A program made the translations under genes and the position numbers. Positions 1-12,993 of a stretch of 64,000 nucleotides of DNA are shown here, in pieces; positions within the stretch are counted from its first letter, which is position 1, and every line of letters begins with the position of its first letter. The stretch covers positions 81,052,001-81,116,000 of the forward strand of contig CP136891.1 of the NCBI GenBank assembly GCA_034359265.1, given 5' to 3'. The notes under the pieces are model-generated. The model was given only the letters and a program-made list of their open reading frames with translations. It made no database searches and was not told the origin of the DNA. The DNA comes from Canna indica (taxonomy: Eukaryota > Streptophyta > Magnoliopsida > Zingiberales > Cannaceae).

Positions 1-3000
1 CAGAACTGCAAATAAAATTCACGTGTCAGAACTACTTCAAGAGTAGATGGAATTTGCATTGATATTTTTCAACAAAAAACTCACTCTGCTCTGGATTATC
101 ATATTTTTTTATGACACCCTTGGCATCAAACAAGTGCATATTTGTGGTGCTAATTGTTGTAGTAAGCTTAAACTTTTTCTCTAAACCTTCCTGCCTAGCA
201 ATGTTCATATTCTCCTCTGTTAGAGTAACCTCAAAGTGTACTGTTTTGTCATCATTGTATTCCCGATAGTCCTGTCAAAAATGTGCAAAGAAAAGAAAGA
301 TTATTTGGTGATGGTAGATTTCAAGCAGTTAAGGAAGATCTCTAAGGAAAAAAAGAACTACTTTGATAAATGGTTCCCTGATCTTGTCATTCCCAGTCAT
401 CATGGCCTCCAAAAATTCCTTGTAATCCTGGGTCCATCTACGAATGGGCAATTCCATAACTCTCAGTGTTGTGTTGTCAGCTACCTCAATAATACCAGTG
501 ATTGTATAGGTCACACCAGCTTCCTTTGTTGCTGATTTCTCTATCCGACCCTAATTGAATTATTCAAAAGGTTCTTGTTTAAGATTTTTCTCTGATCATA
601 GTTACATTATGTCTAACAGTAGAAAGAAGCATAGTGTACCTTGAATCCTCTATACCATGGATCCATTGGCTGCATTGGTTCATTATTCAACAACCGCCTG
701 ATGTTAGCAACAATGTCCTTTGGATTGTAGTTTGGAATGTAGGAACTCCATCCAGTTCCAATCCCTTCACTTCCATTGACCAGAACCAAAGGTATGATAG
801 GCATATACCTGATGATTAACACAATTATATGATAAATAAACTAAAGGGTATATACCAATAAAATCTAATCATTGAAAAAAAAAGATGTTTACCAAGTGGG
901 TTCAATTGATTGTCCGTCCTCATTTAAGTAGTCAAGAAGAATATCATCATCCTTCGGGAACAAGAACCTTGTGATTGGAGACAAGCAAGTAAAGATATAC
1001 CTTGCACTGGCGTGATCTTTGCCTCCCTGTGAATAAAGCACAGAAAATTAGTTTAAAACAAATTTTAAGTTGCTACTATGAGAGCTTTTTTGTCGAGCAA
1101 ATTCACCTGGTTTCTGGTGCCAAATTGTCCTTCAGGTTGAAGAAGGTTTATGTTGTTGCTACCTACAAAATCTTGGGCCATACCAATTATGGTAGTTGCA
1201 AGACTCTGCTCACCATGATGATAGGCTGATTTCTCGGAGACATAACCAACAAACTGAGCAACCTGTATGATAAAGAAAGATGCATGAAGCAAAAGCAAAA
1301 TAAAGGGCACATTATGGAAAGCACTTGTTCAAAACAAAATGGCTAGAAACTCTTCGCTTGATATACCTTAGCTTGCTTTACAAAGTTCCGCTTGAATGCA
1401 CAAAACAAAATTTTTCTCTGGCCAGGCTTCAAGCCGTCAACCATTGATGGTATTGATCTTTGCAGATCTGCCCTGGAGAATAGAATCAACTCCTTGTTGA
1501 CGAAATCACTGTATTTTATGAGTTTCTCCCTTTGATCAAGATAATTATCTGACTGCAACAATTCATGAAATATGATTCTCAGAATAGAAAAGAAGATTAA
1601 TACGCAACTGTTAAAGAATAATCATAGAACTTACATCAAATTGGCGGAGCCAATTCTTTCTAGCCTCAATCTTCTTCTTGCTAAATGCTAACTCAATAGC
1701 ATCTCCATCATGCTCGTCCGCCCATACAAATTCTTTTTTGTGCTTGTCTATATTCTTAAAATAATCTTTTCCTTCATCTGATTTACTTGTTCCTAATCCC
1801 TGCAAGAAATTATTTAATCATATATTCTTTTCCTTCTGCTAATTTTATTCAGAAACATCTCTAGTCAAGGACAAAATCCAGATATTAGAAAATGAATATA
1901 TTTATGAAAAAAGGCATCTCAAAGAATAAACCAACAAGAAAGTTAAGGAAAATCAAAGTTAGAATAGCTTTGTTCTCTCAAACAAACCTTATAATACTTA
2001 ATTGACCAACCATTTGAATTCCCTCCCAAGCTTTCTTTCCATGCTTCATATTCGGGCATAGAATAGAATGACAGGACAGTCTTGTTCTTCTTATTAGTTG
2101 CCTGTATGAGAGAAAAGATTCACTCTTCTAAAATTCATGTTAAAATTCTTTGAGATCGCAAGAATTAAAACATACCTTGAGAAGTGGTGTTATGAACTCA
2201 ACCATAAAAGAAGGAACTTTTAACAATGACGGCCAAAATGTATGAATAAAGTTAATAAGCAGCCCCTTAATGTGAGAACCATCATGATCCTGCACACGGT
2301 ATAACAAGAGTTTTTAGATATGCCAAAAAATATTTTCGTATATGGCAAAACCAAAGGGTGGCACACAGTTCTGGTGCCAAACCTGATCAGTCATTATCAT
2401 TAGATGACCATATCTCAATCCTTTACTGCTTTCGTACTCTTTTCCATGCTGCAAACCAAGAATTTGCTTTACGTTCTGGATTTCTGCATTTTCCATTATC
2501 TGCTTGTGATTAGCTTCTCTAACATTTAGCAACTTTCCCCTTAGTGGAAACACACCGTAGTAGTTCCTCCCCACTACCGATATACCCGCCATCTGTATTT
2601 GGTATTGTATTATGCTCTGGAATGAAAATCTAAAATTTCTATTTTGAATTAAAGTAGGCAGAAACAGCTTACAGCAAGAGCCTTGGCTGAATCTCCTTCA
2701 GTCAATATCAAGGTACATTTGTCAGAGTTCCTGCCTCCAGCATCATTAGCATCTTCAAGTTTAGGAATGCCGGTAATTCTCTGCCTCTTGGCACCATCTG
2801 TTTTCTTTAATTCCTTGCTCTGCTTAAAATCAGCCCACGTGAGAAGAGTGTTTACAACTCCTGATTTAGCAACTGCACGCATCATTAACGAAGAATTATT
2901 CACTGATATTTCTATTCTCAAGCATCCTGGACAATTAAATAAGCAGCAGCCTGTCATGACTAGGACTAACCTTTTTTAAGAAAATCTTGAGATAGCTCAC

Positions 3001-4557
3001 ATTTTGATCCAAAGCTTCCCTGACGAGTAGTCAAGGTTTCTTTGGTCTGAGAATCAAAGGCAGGGTTATCAATGAGGGCATTGACGAAAACCCACAGATG
3101 ACTTCTCACATTGTGAGCTTTAAGGTTGGCATTCTTGTTTTTCTTGTTTACTACAGTCATTATGTAATTTGTGATTTGATTAGTAACATGGTCAACATGA
3201 GTTCCACCCTTGATCGTGGCGATACCATTTACAAAGCTGACCTGTTCGAATGAGAAAACATGGTGAAATAGGTGTTGGTATCTCGGAACAACGGAAAGTC
3301 AACAAAAAGACACAATAACATTAAATAAATAGTAATTCAATGCACACCTGTTGAAACTGCCCTTCACTAAGACTGACACAAATTTCCCACCTTTCATTAA
3401 CTTTCTCAGTGATCCTGTGCGAATTAACCATAAAAGGAGATTATCTTCAAGTTTACAGTAGTCTGAATAAAGAGGTATGAAGATTGGGATTCTCATAAAC
3501 CTTGGAAGAGGTTCAGGTCTGGATTTGGATGAAGATTGGAGATATAAGTTCACATAATCGGCAAAAGTCTTCACAGGTACTCGTTGTCCATTCAATTCGA
3601 CCTTCACAGACTTGCCGAGAGAACCAGCTACATCAACAACCCTCTTCTTCATCAATGCTACCACGTCTTCCTCGAGATATGTCATGTTAAATTTGGCCAA
3701 ATCAGGCTTAAAAGTGACCTTGGTCCAGTTTTCCCCGTCCTTGCACTTGGTAATAGAGGGTTCAGATTTCTTCCCCATGTTGTCGGAGAAAAGCTACGAA
3801 CATCAGGACCCGAAAAGAACCATGCCCCAAATTAGTAAAAAAGAAAACTATAGTTACCATGATTCATGCAAAGATTAAAGACCGAAAAATAGATCAAAGC
3901 GCAGGATCTGTCGAGTCCAAGTAAACCCGACCAAGCACGAACGGCTGAAAGTTCATCTAGGTAATCGTTTATTACCTGCTTGTACTTTTTCTGCCTCCTA
4001 CCATCCGCGGTCTCGATTGTAAACTCCGTCGAGAAGATGTTGGTGAGCTTGGCGCCGTAGCCATTCCGACCACCGGTGGTCTTCTTGACGTTATCGTCGT
4101 AGTTACTGCTGGTTAGAAGGTGGCCAAAGATCAACTCCGGCACGTAGACCCTCTCTTCCTGGTGGATCTCGACGGGCACACCGTCGCCATTGTTGTAGAT
4201 GCTGATGCGGTTGGCGCCGACGTCGATCTCAACCTTGAGAGAATCCATCGAGGGATCGCGCTGCTTGTTGTCCGCAGCGTTGACAAGGATCTCGTCAAAG
4301 ATCTTGTAGAGGCCAGGGACGTAGGTAACGGGGCGGTTGACCATCTCGCCGTTCTCGAAGACCCAGAGGGTCTGGGTGTGCTTCTCGACGGAGCCGACGT
4401 AGGTGTCCGGACGGAGAAGGATGTGCTCCAGCTGCGACTTCTTCTGGTAGATCTCCTCGATCGTCTTCTTCCCCGCAACTGCGGGCGCAGCGGCGGCACC
4501 CGCGGCGGAGTTGTAGGCGGTGCTGGATTGGAGGGGCACCTTCATCGCGGCGGCCAT
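1..4557 (-). CDS. TOP2: DNA topoisomerase II, tandem copy 1 (3' end outside window)
   Basis: ATP-dependent type IIA topoisomerase that passes one DNA duplex through another in the nucleus (replication, chromosome segregation). Exons on the minus strand: 4557-3976, 3793-3501, 3414-3348, 3241-2971, 2872-2673, 2592-2383, 2289-2176, 2101-1988, 1799-1635, 1552-1367, 1262-1107, 1026-893, 808-640, 550-362, 271-85, then the first 5 nt of the next exon (5-1). All junctions are GT..AG and phase is kept, giving 1,014 codons. Visible: GHKL ATPase motifs NNGDG (about 122-126) and [10 protein letters not shown] (about 162), TOPRIM EGDSAK (about 463) and DHDG (about 542), and the catalytic tyrosine in ASARYIF (about 796). 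Exon lengths equal those of copy 2 except exon 1 (+12 nt). ATG at 4557 is chosen to match copy 2; the upstream in-frame ATG at 4626 lies in sequence not conserved as protein. No lesion is seen in the visible part; the C-terminal tail is off-window. Confidence 0.95.
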
Positions 4558-4665
4558 GGCGGAGGAGATCGACACTGAGATTGTGTCGAGGGGGAGAGAT
4601 CGAACGAAATGGAGAGTGATGAGCAAGAGATCGACACTGAATAAGGAAAGAAGATAAATGGAACG

Positions 4666-4830
4666 GGAGCAACGGCCCTCTGCACATTTGAAATTTGAAC
4701 TGGCCGCGTATGAGTTTTCAATTTGAACAGTTGGGATGAGTTGGCTTGAGGATTCAACGGGTGTGGTTCGTCGCAGGGTTCAAAAGTCAAAACCTTGCAA
4801 TTAGGGCATTCTTGAGACCCAGGCGGACGA
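4666..4830 (-). promoter_or_regulatory. Upstream region of TOP2 copy 1 with MSA-like AACGG motifs
   Basis: The 5' flank is recognisably duplicated from that of copy 2 (around 12060-12220), although introns and the farther flank differ. AACGG cores occur at 4671-4675 and inside TTCAACGGGTG (4753-4763). Plant G2/M genes carry MSA elements (core AACGG, bound by MYB3R factors), and TOP2 is a classic mitotic gene. That these motifs function here is inference. Confidence 0.4.
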
Positions 4831-5848
4831 AAAGTAACCAGATGAATATATTTTAGATTTCATTTTAGCCCTGAGATTTACTTCAAATTTCACTTTAGCC
4901 CTTAGGGCATGTGTCAAAAGCGATAAAAAAAAGTATCTCTTTACTAATTTTAGGTGGACACATGTTTTATCCTCTCAAAATACCAGTGAGTGTGTTTTTG
5001 TTTCACCAAATCCAAATCCTATTCGTCATCTGTATTGGGCGTCGAATTTCAAAAAAAGATTGATATAATTTAGTTTAATTTTGCTTGTACTATGATATAG
5101 ATATTCTGACGAGGGGATGAGAATTGAAATATAGAATTGTTGACAATAAAAGAAAAATATATTTTTTTAAAAAAAAAATAGAATTTATCTTTTATTTTGA
5201 AATAAAGAATATCATATATTGAAATAGATTCAAAATTGTTTCTCTAATTATGAAAAGAAAGTTTCACGAGGTCACTCATTATGCTATCTAGAAAGTAAGT
5301 ATTCGAGTATTCTTTATGAATTCATGTTTGTAATAGAAAATATTAACTCAATTTTAGTGGATATGTTTAAAAATTTTGATATGTTTAAAAATGAAAAGTT
5401 GGTAAGAATCAAAATTAAATGTTAATTTATAGTTGTCTGACTCATTAGTTGCTAGATCAATTTTGATTTGTTTATTCAGAATGATTACTACTAAATATGT
5501 CATAAAGAAATCTTCTTTCTTTTGCTTGATTTTTAACTTGCTTTGGTATTCTTCTTCCACATTTAAATGTAATTTTGAATATCACTTATGTTTTAAATCC
5601 ATTTGTTAGAATCATATTTGACTCCAAAGGCTCTTGCTCAATATGTTTGACTCCTAATTGTGAACTTAACATAAAATAGTCAAAAAAGATTTCAAGAAAA
5701 CAAATGAAGAGGGAAACCTCGAAAGCTTTGAATATTTAAATATGTTAAGTTGATATGAAGTTATTTACTCTTGCCACAATCTACTACTATGCCCTAATAG
5801 TGTACAAATGCAATGGGCAAATCACCAACATTAGCTAAATTACCACCT
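4831..5848. other. AT-rich spacer between the two TOP2 copies
   Basis: No coding region, RNA gene or clean transposon ends recognised. Around 4850-4910 the phrase 'ttttagccc' recurs in a short stretch that resembles the end of a degraded long-TIR element, but I found no partner. The rest is AT-rich and would hold the terminator of TOP2 copy 2 and the distal promoter of copy 1. Confidence 0.5.
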
Positions 5849-8800
5849 TTAAACTTCATCCTCATCGAAGTCTGAATCATCAGTAGCCACCTCTCGTTCA
5901 TCTTCCTCCGAATCACTCAGCACATAAACAGCTTTCTTCCTGTTGTCTCTCTTCGGTCGGGTCCTTTCTGTTGCCACTACATTGATCTCCACCGGGTGGA
6001 CAGTGGATGAGGAATTGCTTGAGTCTTCACTGGCTGAGGGAGAATTCTTAAGTCTATCGAGCACTGAACCGCTGTTCTTGTTGAAAGGAGAGGCTCTCAT
6101 CTTTCTGACCTTTTGGGGCAAGATCCTGGCATTCTCAGCAGGTTTAAATACTTCAGTGATCAGCTTCTGGTCTCCTTTCTTCGTGGATGTTGTCGCAGCT
6201 GATTTAGCCTTAACATCCTTAGGCTTTCTCCCTTTACCTTTCCCTCCTTTAGGTGCTTCAACCACACTGAAATCATCATCATTGTCTTCCTCAATAGTAG
6301 GCAATTGTTCCTCCTCATTAGCTTCATTAGAGAGTTCGCTGTAGGTTGTCATCCTTTTGTTTCTGCTTGCTTTTTTCTTCTCTCCCTGGCCTACTAGTGC
6401 ATCAGTTTCCATTGCTGCAAAGTAGAAAGACCAAAACTCTTCAATATAAATTTGCATGCTAGAAGAAAGATGTACATATAATGAATGTTTATTCCTATAA
6501 GCCTACCTGTATGATCTGGAGAAGAATCTAGATTGTAAGCAGCAAGACGATCTTTCAGCGCAATTATATCTTCGTCTTCATCACTTTCTTCCACAGTTTG
6601 CTGATTACAGTAAATCAAGATCCAAAGTTTGAGTAAAAGGGAGTGGGTTTCCTAAAACAAATATATGAACCATAACCAAAGGATAATATATGAATCAAGT
6701 TGACTTAACCTTCTTGGCAGGAGCTCTCTTGGTACCTCCTTTAGGCTTCTTTTGTCGTGCATCTGTCGCAGTACTTGATAATGCATCAATAGACGAGTTA
6801 TTTGCCAGATTCTTTCTCGGCTTCTTCGGTCCTTGTTTAGATGGTAAAACACCAGCAATGGTTTTCATTTTTGTCTCCTTCACACCCTCAGCTTCAGCAT
6901 CTTTTCGTTCGACTTTCTGTATCAGGCACAGAACCCTATACATTAAGAAAATTGAGAGGATGGAAGCCTCCATGAAAATACTAATACTTACATCTAGCTC
7001 CTCTTCTAATGCATCAAGTTCCTTCCACCATAATGTTCGTGGAGATGTTCTTCGTAATTCCTCAACGTCTCTCTCGAGTCCTTCTTTTTCCCCACAAAGT
7101 TCTTGAACTTTCTCTAAAGTCAAGGATCCTATCGGCATGGACAACAAATATTCATAGTCACTGGCTTTTATACCAACTTTTGCCACAACTGGGATCTCTT
7201 CTTCTTGTTCTTCTTCTTCTTCTTCTGTGGCTCCAGCAACAGCAGCATCTATGCCTTTTTTCTTGGGCATAGGGGTGAACCCTTTCTGCTGCAACTCAAG
7301 GAATAAATCTGCTCTCTTTCTGTTATTGACTATTATCTCACCTCTAACAACACCAAGGATGAAACGAACTTTGTTATCTAGTTTCAGCAAATCCAACTCA
7401 AGATTGTCCAATAGTGCTTTCTGCAGGATAATGGTGAAAAGATATCAGCATATAGAAAAAATTCAATGAAGAAAAAATTGCAAAAAGTTATCAAGTTCTC
7501 ACCTTTCTTTTCTCATAAAACTCATATCTCAAGCCAAAGAACTCCTCAATAACTGCAAAAAAAATCCAAGTGTAAGCAAAAGCTTCATCAAAGAGATGTT
7601 ACATCAATATTTGCATAAAAGAAACTCACTTTGCTCGGGATTATCATATTTTTTTATGACACCCTTGGCATCAAACAAGTGCATATTCGTGGTGCTAATT
7701 GTTGTAGTCAGCTTAAACTTTTTCTCCAGTCCTTCCTGCCTGGCAATGTTCATATTCTCCTCCGTCAGAGAAACCTCGAAGTTCACAGTTTTGTCATCAT
7801 TGTATTCCCGATAGTCCTGTCAATAGTTTGCAAATAAATCAATTATTATTATTTTGGTAGAATTTTAACAGTTGAAGAAAATCAATGCCCAGAAAGATTA
7901 CTTTGATGAATGGTTCTTTGATCTTATCATTCCTAGTCATCATGGCCTCAAGAAATTCCTTGTAGTCCTGGGTCCATCTGCGAATAGGCAACTCCATTAT
8001 TCTGAGTGTAGTGTTGTCAACTTCCTCAATGATACCAGTGATGGTATAGGTCACACCAGCTTCCTTTGTTGCTGATTTCTCTATCCGTCCCTGGTTAAGT
8101 TATTCAGAAGGTTCTTGATTATGATTTATCTCCTATGATAATCACACCAATTATGTAAAATTAACAATGATGTACCTTGAATCCTCTGTACCATGGGTCC
8201 ATCGGCTGCATAGGTTCATTATTCAATAATCGCCTGATGTTAGCAACAATATCTTTTGGATTGTAGTTAGGAATGTAAGAACTCCACCCCGTTCCAATCC
8301 CTTCACTTCCATTGACTAGAACCAAAGGTATTATAGGCATATACCTGATGATTTGCATATATAAATGCTTAATGCAATACCAATCAAATATTGACATGAG
8401 TTTATTAAAGTTAGATGTTTACCAAGAGGGTTCAATTGATTGTCCGTCCTCATTTAAGTAATCAAGAAGAATATCATCATCCTTTGGGAACAAGAATCTT
8501 GTGATTGGAGACAAGCAAGTGAAGATATACCTTGCACTGGCATGATCTTTGCCTCCCTGTGAATAAACCACAGAAAAATAGTTAAAAACAAATTTTAAGT
8601 TGCTATTATGAGAGCTTTTTTGTCGAGCAAATTCACCTGGTTTCTGGTGCCAAATTGTCCTTCAGGTTGAAGAAGGTTTATGTTGTTGCTACCCACAAAA
8701 TCTTGAGCCATACCAATTATGGTAGTAGAAAGACTCTGCTCACCATGATGATAGGCTGATTTCTCGGAGACATAACCAACAAACTGAGCAACCTGTATGA

Positions 8801-11800
8801 TAAAGAAAGATGCATTAGACAAAAGCAAACCAAATTTGTTTTCGGTTCTTCAAAATAAAATACCTAGAAACACTCCCTTGATATACCTTAGCTTGCTTTA
8901 CAAAATTCCGCTTGAATGCGCAAAACAAAATTTTCCTCTGGCCTGGCTTCAAGCCATCCACCATTGAAGGTATTGATCTTTGCAGATCTGCCCTGGAGAA
9001 TAGAATCAACTCCTTGTTGATGAAATCACTGTATTTTATGAGTTTCTCCCTTTGATCAAGATAATTATCCGGCTGCAACAATTTGTGAAAATATGACTCA
9101 GAATAGAAACAGAAGATTAATATGCAACAGTTAAATAGTAATCACAGAACTTACATCAAATTGGCGGAGCCAATTCTTTCTAGCCTCAATCTTCTTCTTG
9201 CTAAATGCTAACTCAATAGCATCTCCATCGTGCTCATCCGCCCATACAAATTCTTTTTTATGCTTGTCTATATTCTTAAAATAATCTTTTCCTTCATCTG
9301 ATTTACTTGTGCCGAGCCCCTGCAAGCAATTTTGTTGGGAAATTTTCATTTCCGACTAAAAATATCTCAAACGAGAGTCAAAATCTATATATATTTTCCA
9401 AACAAACCTTATAATATTTAATTGACCAACCATTTACATTCCCCCCCAAACTTTCTTTCCACGCTTCATATTCGGGCATTGAATAGAATGACAGAACAGT
9501 CTTGGTCTTGTTATTAGTTGCCTGTTTGAAAGAAAAGAATCACTCATCTAAATCTAACTATGCAATAGCTCTCTTATGTAGTTAAAGATTATTAGAACAG
9601 CTTACCTTCAAAAGGGGTGTGATGAACTCAACCATAAAGGAAGGAACTTTTAGCAACGATGGCCAAAATGTATGGATAAAGTTAATAAGAAGTCCCTTGA
9701 TGTGAGAACCATCATGATCCTGCGCAGGAAATGAACAAGTAGTTTTTAGATATGCAAACAATAATTTTCATACATTAATAGTACGAAGTTCTTCATTCAA
9801 ACCTGATCAGTCATTATCATTAGATGACCATATCTCAATCCTTTACTGCTTTCGTACTCTTTTCCTTGTTGCAAACCTAGAATTTGCTTTATGTTCTGGA
9901 TTTCTGCATTTTCTAATATCTGTTTGTGATTAGCTTCTCTCACATTTAGCAATTTCCCTCTTAGTGGAAACACACCATAGTAATTCCTGCCTACTACCGA
10001 GATACCAGCCATCTGTAATTGAAACAGAAATTGAATTATCCCTTCAAATGTCTTGCTAAAATTACTTTTTTATTCAAGGAAAGGAAAGGTGAAATAACTT
10101 ACAGCAAGAGCCTTGGCCGAATCGCCTTCAGTTAATATCAGGGTACACTTTTCAGAGTTCCTGCCCCCAGCATCATTAGCATCCTCCAGTTTGGGGATGC
10201 CGGTAATTCTCTGCCTCTTGGCACCATCAGTTTTCTTCAATTCCTTGCTTTGCTTAAAATCAGCCCATGTGAGCAGAGTGTTCACAACTCCTGATTTAGC
10301 AACTGCAAGCATCCATTCACAAACGATTATATTCACCATTACTTCTGCTCTCCAGCAACCCAGAAAATTTAATATAATGAAATAGTGGCCTCTAAGGGCT
10401 AGGACATAACTCACCTTTTTTAAGGAGATCTTCTGAGAGCTCACATTTTGATCCAAAGCTTCCCTGACGAGTAGTCAAGGTTTCTTTGGTCTGAGAATCA
10501 AAGGCAGGGTTATCAATGAGGGCATTGACAAAAACCCACAGATGACTTCTCACATTGTGAGCCTTAAGGTTAGCACTCTTGTTTTTCTTGTTTACTACAG
10601 CCATTATGTAGTTTGTGATTTGATTAGTAACATAGTCAACATGAGTGCCTCCCTTGATCGTGGCGATACCATTTACAAAGCTGACCTGTTCAAATGAGAA
10701 AGACTATGAAGCAGGTGCTATGTGGCACGAAACATTGGAATATCACATAAAAGACCCAATAACCATTGCAAAAGGAAAGCCGAGTGCACCTGTTGGAACT
10801 GCCCTTCACTAAGACTGACACAAATTTCCCACCTTTCATTAACTTTCTCAGTGATCCTGTGCGAATTAACCATAAAAGAATATTATTTTCAAGTTTACAG
10901 TACTCTGAATAAGGAGGTATGTAGATTGGGATTCTCATAAACCTTGGAAGAGGTTCAGGTCTGGATTTGGATGCAGATTGGAGATATAAGTTCACATAAT
11001 CGGAAAAAGTCTTCACAGGTACTCGTTGTCCATTCAACTCGACCTTCACAGACTTGCCGAGAGTACCAGCTACATCAACAACCCTCTTCTTCATCAATGC
11101 TACCACGTCTTCCTCGAGATATGTCATGTTAAATTTGGCCAAATCTGGTTTAAAAGTGACCTTAGTCCAGTTTTCCCTTTCCTTGCACTTGGTAATAGAG
11201 GGTTCAGATTTCTTCCCCATGTTATCGGAGAAAACCTACAACGCCAAGACGCCAAAAGAAACCTTGGTCACAAAATTAGTAAAAACGAATTAGGGTAGTT
11301 AAAACCCTAACTGCGATGCCCCAGACAAAAATCGGTCAACACTTGAACTCTTGAAGAAGAAAAGGTCATCTAGGTAAGTTGTGATTACCTGCTTGTACTT
11401 CTTCTGCCTCTTACCATCCGCGGTCTCGATTATGAACTCCGTGGAGAAGATATTGGTAAGCTTGGCACCGTAGCCGTTCCGTCCACCCGTGGTTTTCTTG
11501 ACGTCATCGTCGTAGTTGCTGCTGGTGAGGAGGTGGCCAAAGATCAGCTCTGGAACGTAGACCTGCTCTTCCTGGTGGATTTCGACCGCCACGCCGTCGC
11601 CATTATTATAGATGCTGATGCGGTTGGCGGCCACGTCGATCTCAACCTTGACAGCGTCCATGGAGGGATCGCGCTGCTTGTTGTCCGCGGCGTTGACGAG
11701 GATCTCGTCGAAGATCTTGTAGAGGCCAGGGACGTAGGTAACGGGGCGGTGGACCATCTCGTCGTTGTCGAAGACCCAGAGCGTCTGGGTGTGCTTCTCG

Positions 11801-11958
11801 ATGGAGCCGATGTAGGTATCCGGGCGGAGGAGGATGTGCTCCAGCTGCGACTTCTTCTGGTAGATCTCCTCGATGGTCTTCTTCCCGGCAACTGCGGCTG
11901 CGGCGGCGGAGTTGTGAGCGGTGCTGGATTGGAGGGGGAGCTTCGTGGCGGCGGCCAT
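5849..11958 (-). CDS. TOP2: DNA topoisomerase II, tandem copy 2 (complete)
   Basis: Complete nuclear type IIA topoisomerase. Coding exons (minus): 11958-11389, 11235-10943, 10856-10790, 10685-10415, 10302-10103, 10012-9803, 9719-9606, 9521-9408, 9319-9155, 9072-8887, 8792-8637, 8556-8423, 8344-8176, 8090-7902, 7816-7630, 7552-7503, 7420-6992, 6916-6710, 6600-6507, 6414-5849. They sum to 4,371 nt, 1,456 aa, close to usual plant TOP2 length. ATPase motifs NNGDG (118-122) and [10 protein letters not shown] (from 158), TOPRIM EGDSAK (459-464) and DHDGSH (538-543), and active-site tyrosine in ASARYIF (about 792) are all present. The last three exons encode the variable Lys/Ser/Asp/Glu-rich tail with basic NLS-like stretches and an acidic terminus. 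ATG 11958 sits in gccgccATGg context; an in-frame ATG at 11997 adds 13 unconserved residues and was not chosen. The phase sum over 20 exons strongly supports the model. Confidence 0.97.
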
Positions 11959-12066
11959 GGCGGAGGTGATCGACACAGAGCTTGTGTCAGAGAGCAAGAG
12001 GAATAGACCGGCAGATGACGAGCGAGGGAACCTTCGAGAGCAATAAGAAAAGTGGGTCGGAGTGAG

Positions 12067-12077
12067 TGTAACGGTCA
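12067..12077 (+). promoter_or_regulatory. MSA-like element upstream of TOP2 copy 2
   Basis: TGTAACGGTCA, about 110 bp upstream of the ATG, matches the mitosis-specific activator consensus YCYAACGGYYA at all but one position. A second AACGG core lies in ATTGAACGGGTG (12146-12157). The match is read directly; regulation by MYB3R factors is inferred from the known G2/M expression of TOP2. Confidence 0.45.
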
Positions 12078-12993
12078 GGAGATTTGAAATTTGAACCGGC
12101 TGCGCTGGTATTTGAATTTGGACGGTCGAAACGCGTGATGGGAGGATTGAACGGGTGTGGTTTGTTGCCGGGTTGAAAGTCTTTGCAATTTGGGCAGTCG
12201 AGAACCGGGACGTGATTATTTCGTGTACATTGAATTTTAGTTACCGAACCCGTCAAATAGATAAGGAAACTCGAAAAGACGTGTCCTCTCTGTGCTTCCG
12301 AGTACTCTGCCAGGCAGCAGGATGGCAAATAAATGATTTTTAAGGTGCAAATTTTCACTTCTATTATTGAATGTTGCCCATTTACTCTATTTGAGAATTT
12401 GAGTGCAATATTATCCCTCAACTTATTAAATTAATACGATGTTACCTCTCAACTTACCAAACTGGATCAATTTTGCTCACACGTTAATCCATCATTATAA
12501 TTCATATGTTTTCAATCGTTTGACCCGAACACTTGGCATCCCAGTCATAAATATTGACACGTCACATTTTACGTGACATAATTAAATAATAAAAATATCT
12601 AAATTAATTCTTAAACTCATATTAAATAGAATCTTAACTGAGCATTATTATATTCATCGATATTTTCAATGTAGGCTTACTAAATCACAAAAAATATCGT
12701 AGGACCATCAGAAAATAATAAAAAGTTATCATCCAAAATATGCATACCCCACATATTGAAAATCTCTTTAATCATAAAAATTATAAAATCCCCAGCAAAC
12801 AAATATTATAACAGTCAAGAAATAAAGTGTCATCATCAGTAATTTCTCGTTTTGTTGCCCTTGTTCGTGCTTTCTTCTACTAGTAATCTTCTACTTGCAA
12901 CCCAAAATTCTTTCTCCAAGAAGACATATTCTCCCAACTTTTTATTCTCATCATGGAAGAGATCGGTCAGTGTACTATTGCTCAATTTATTTA

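Noticed and set aside
4120..4578. 152-codon open frame on the plus strand opposite TOP2 copy 1 exon 1
   Set aside because: GC-rich antisense shadow of a conserved exon; the same shadow appears at 11533-12006 opposite copy 2.
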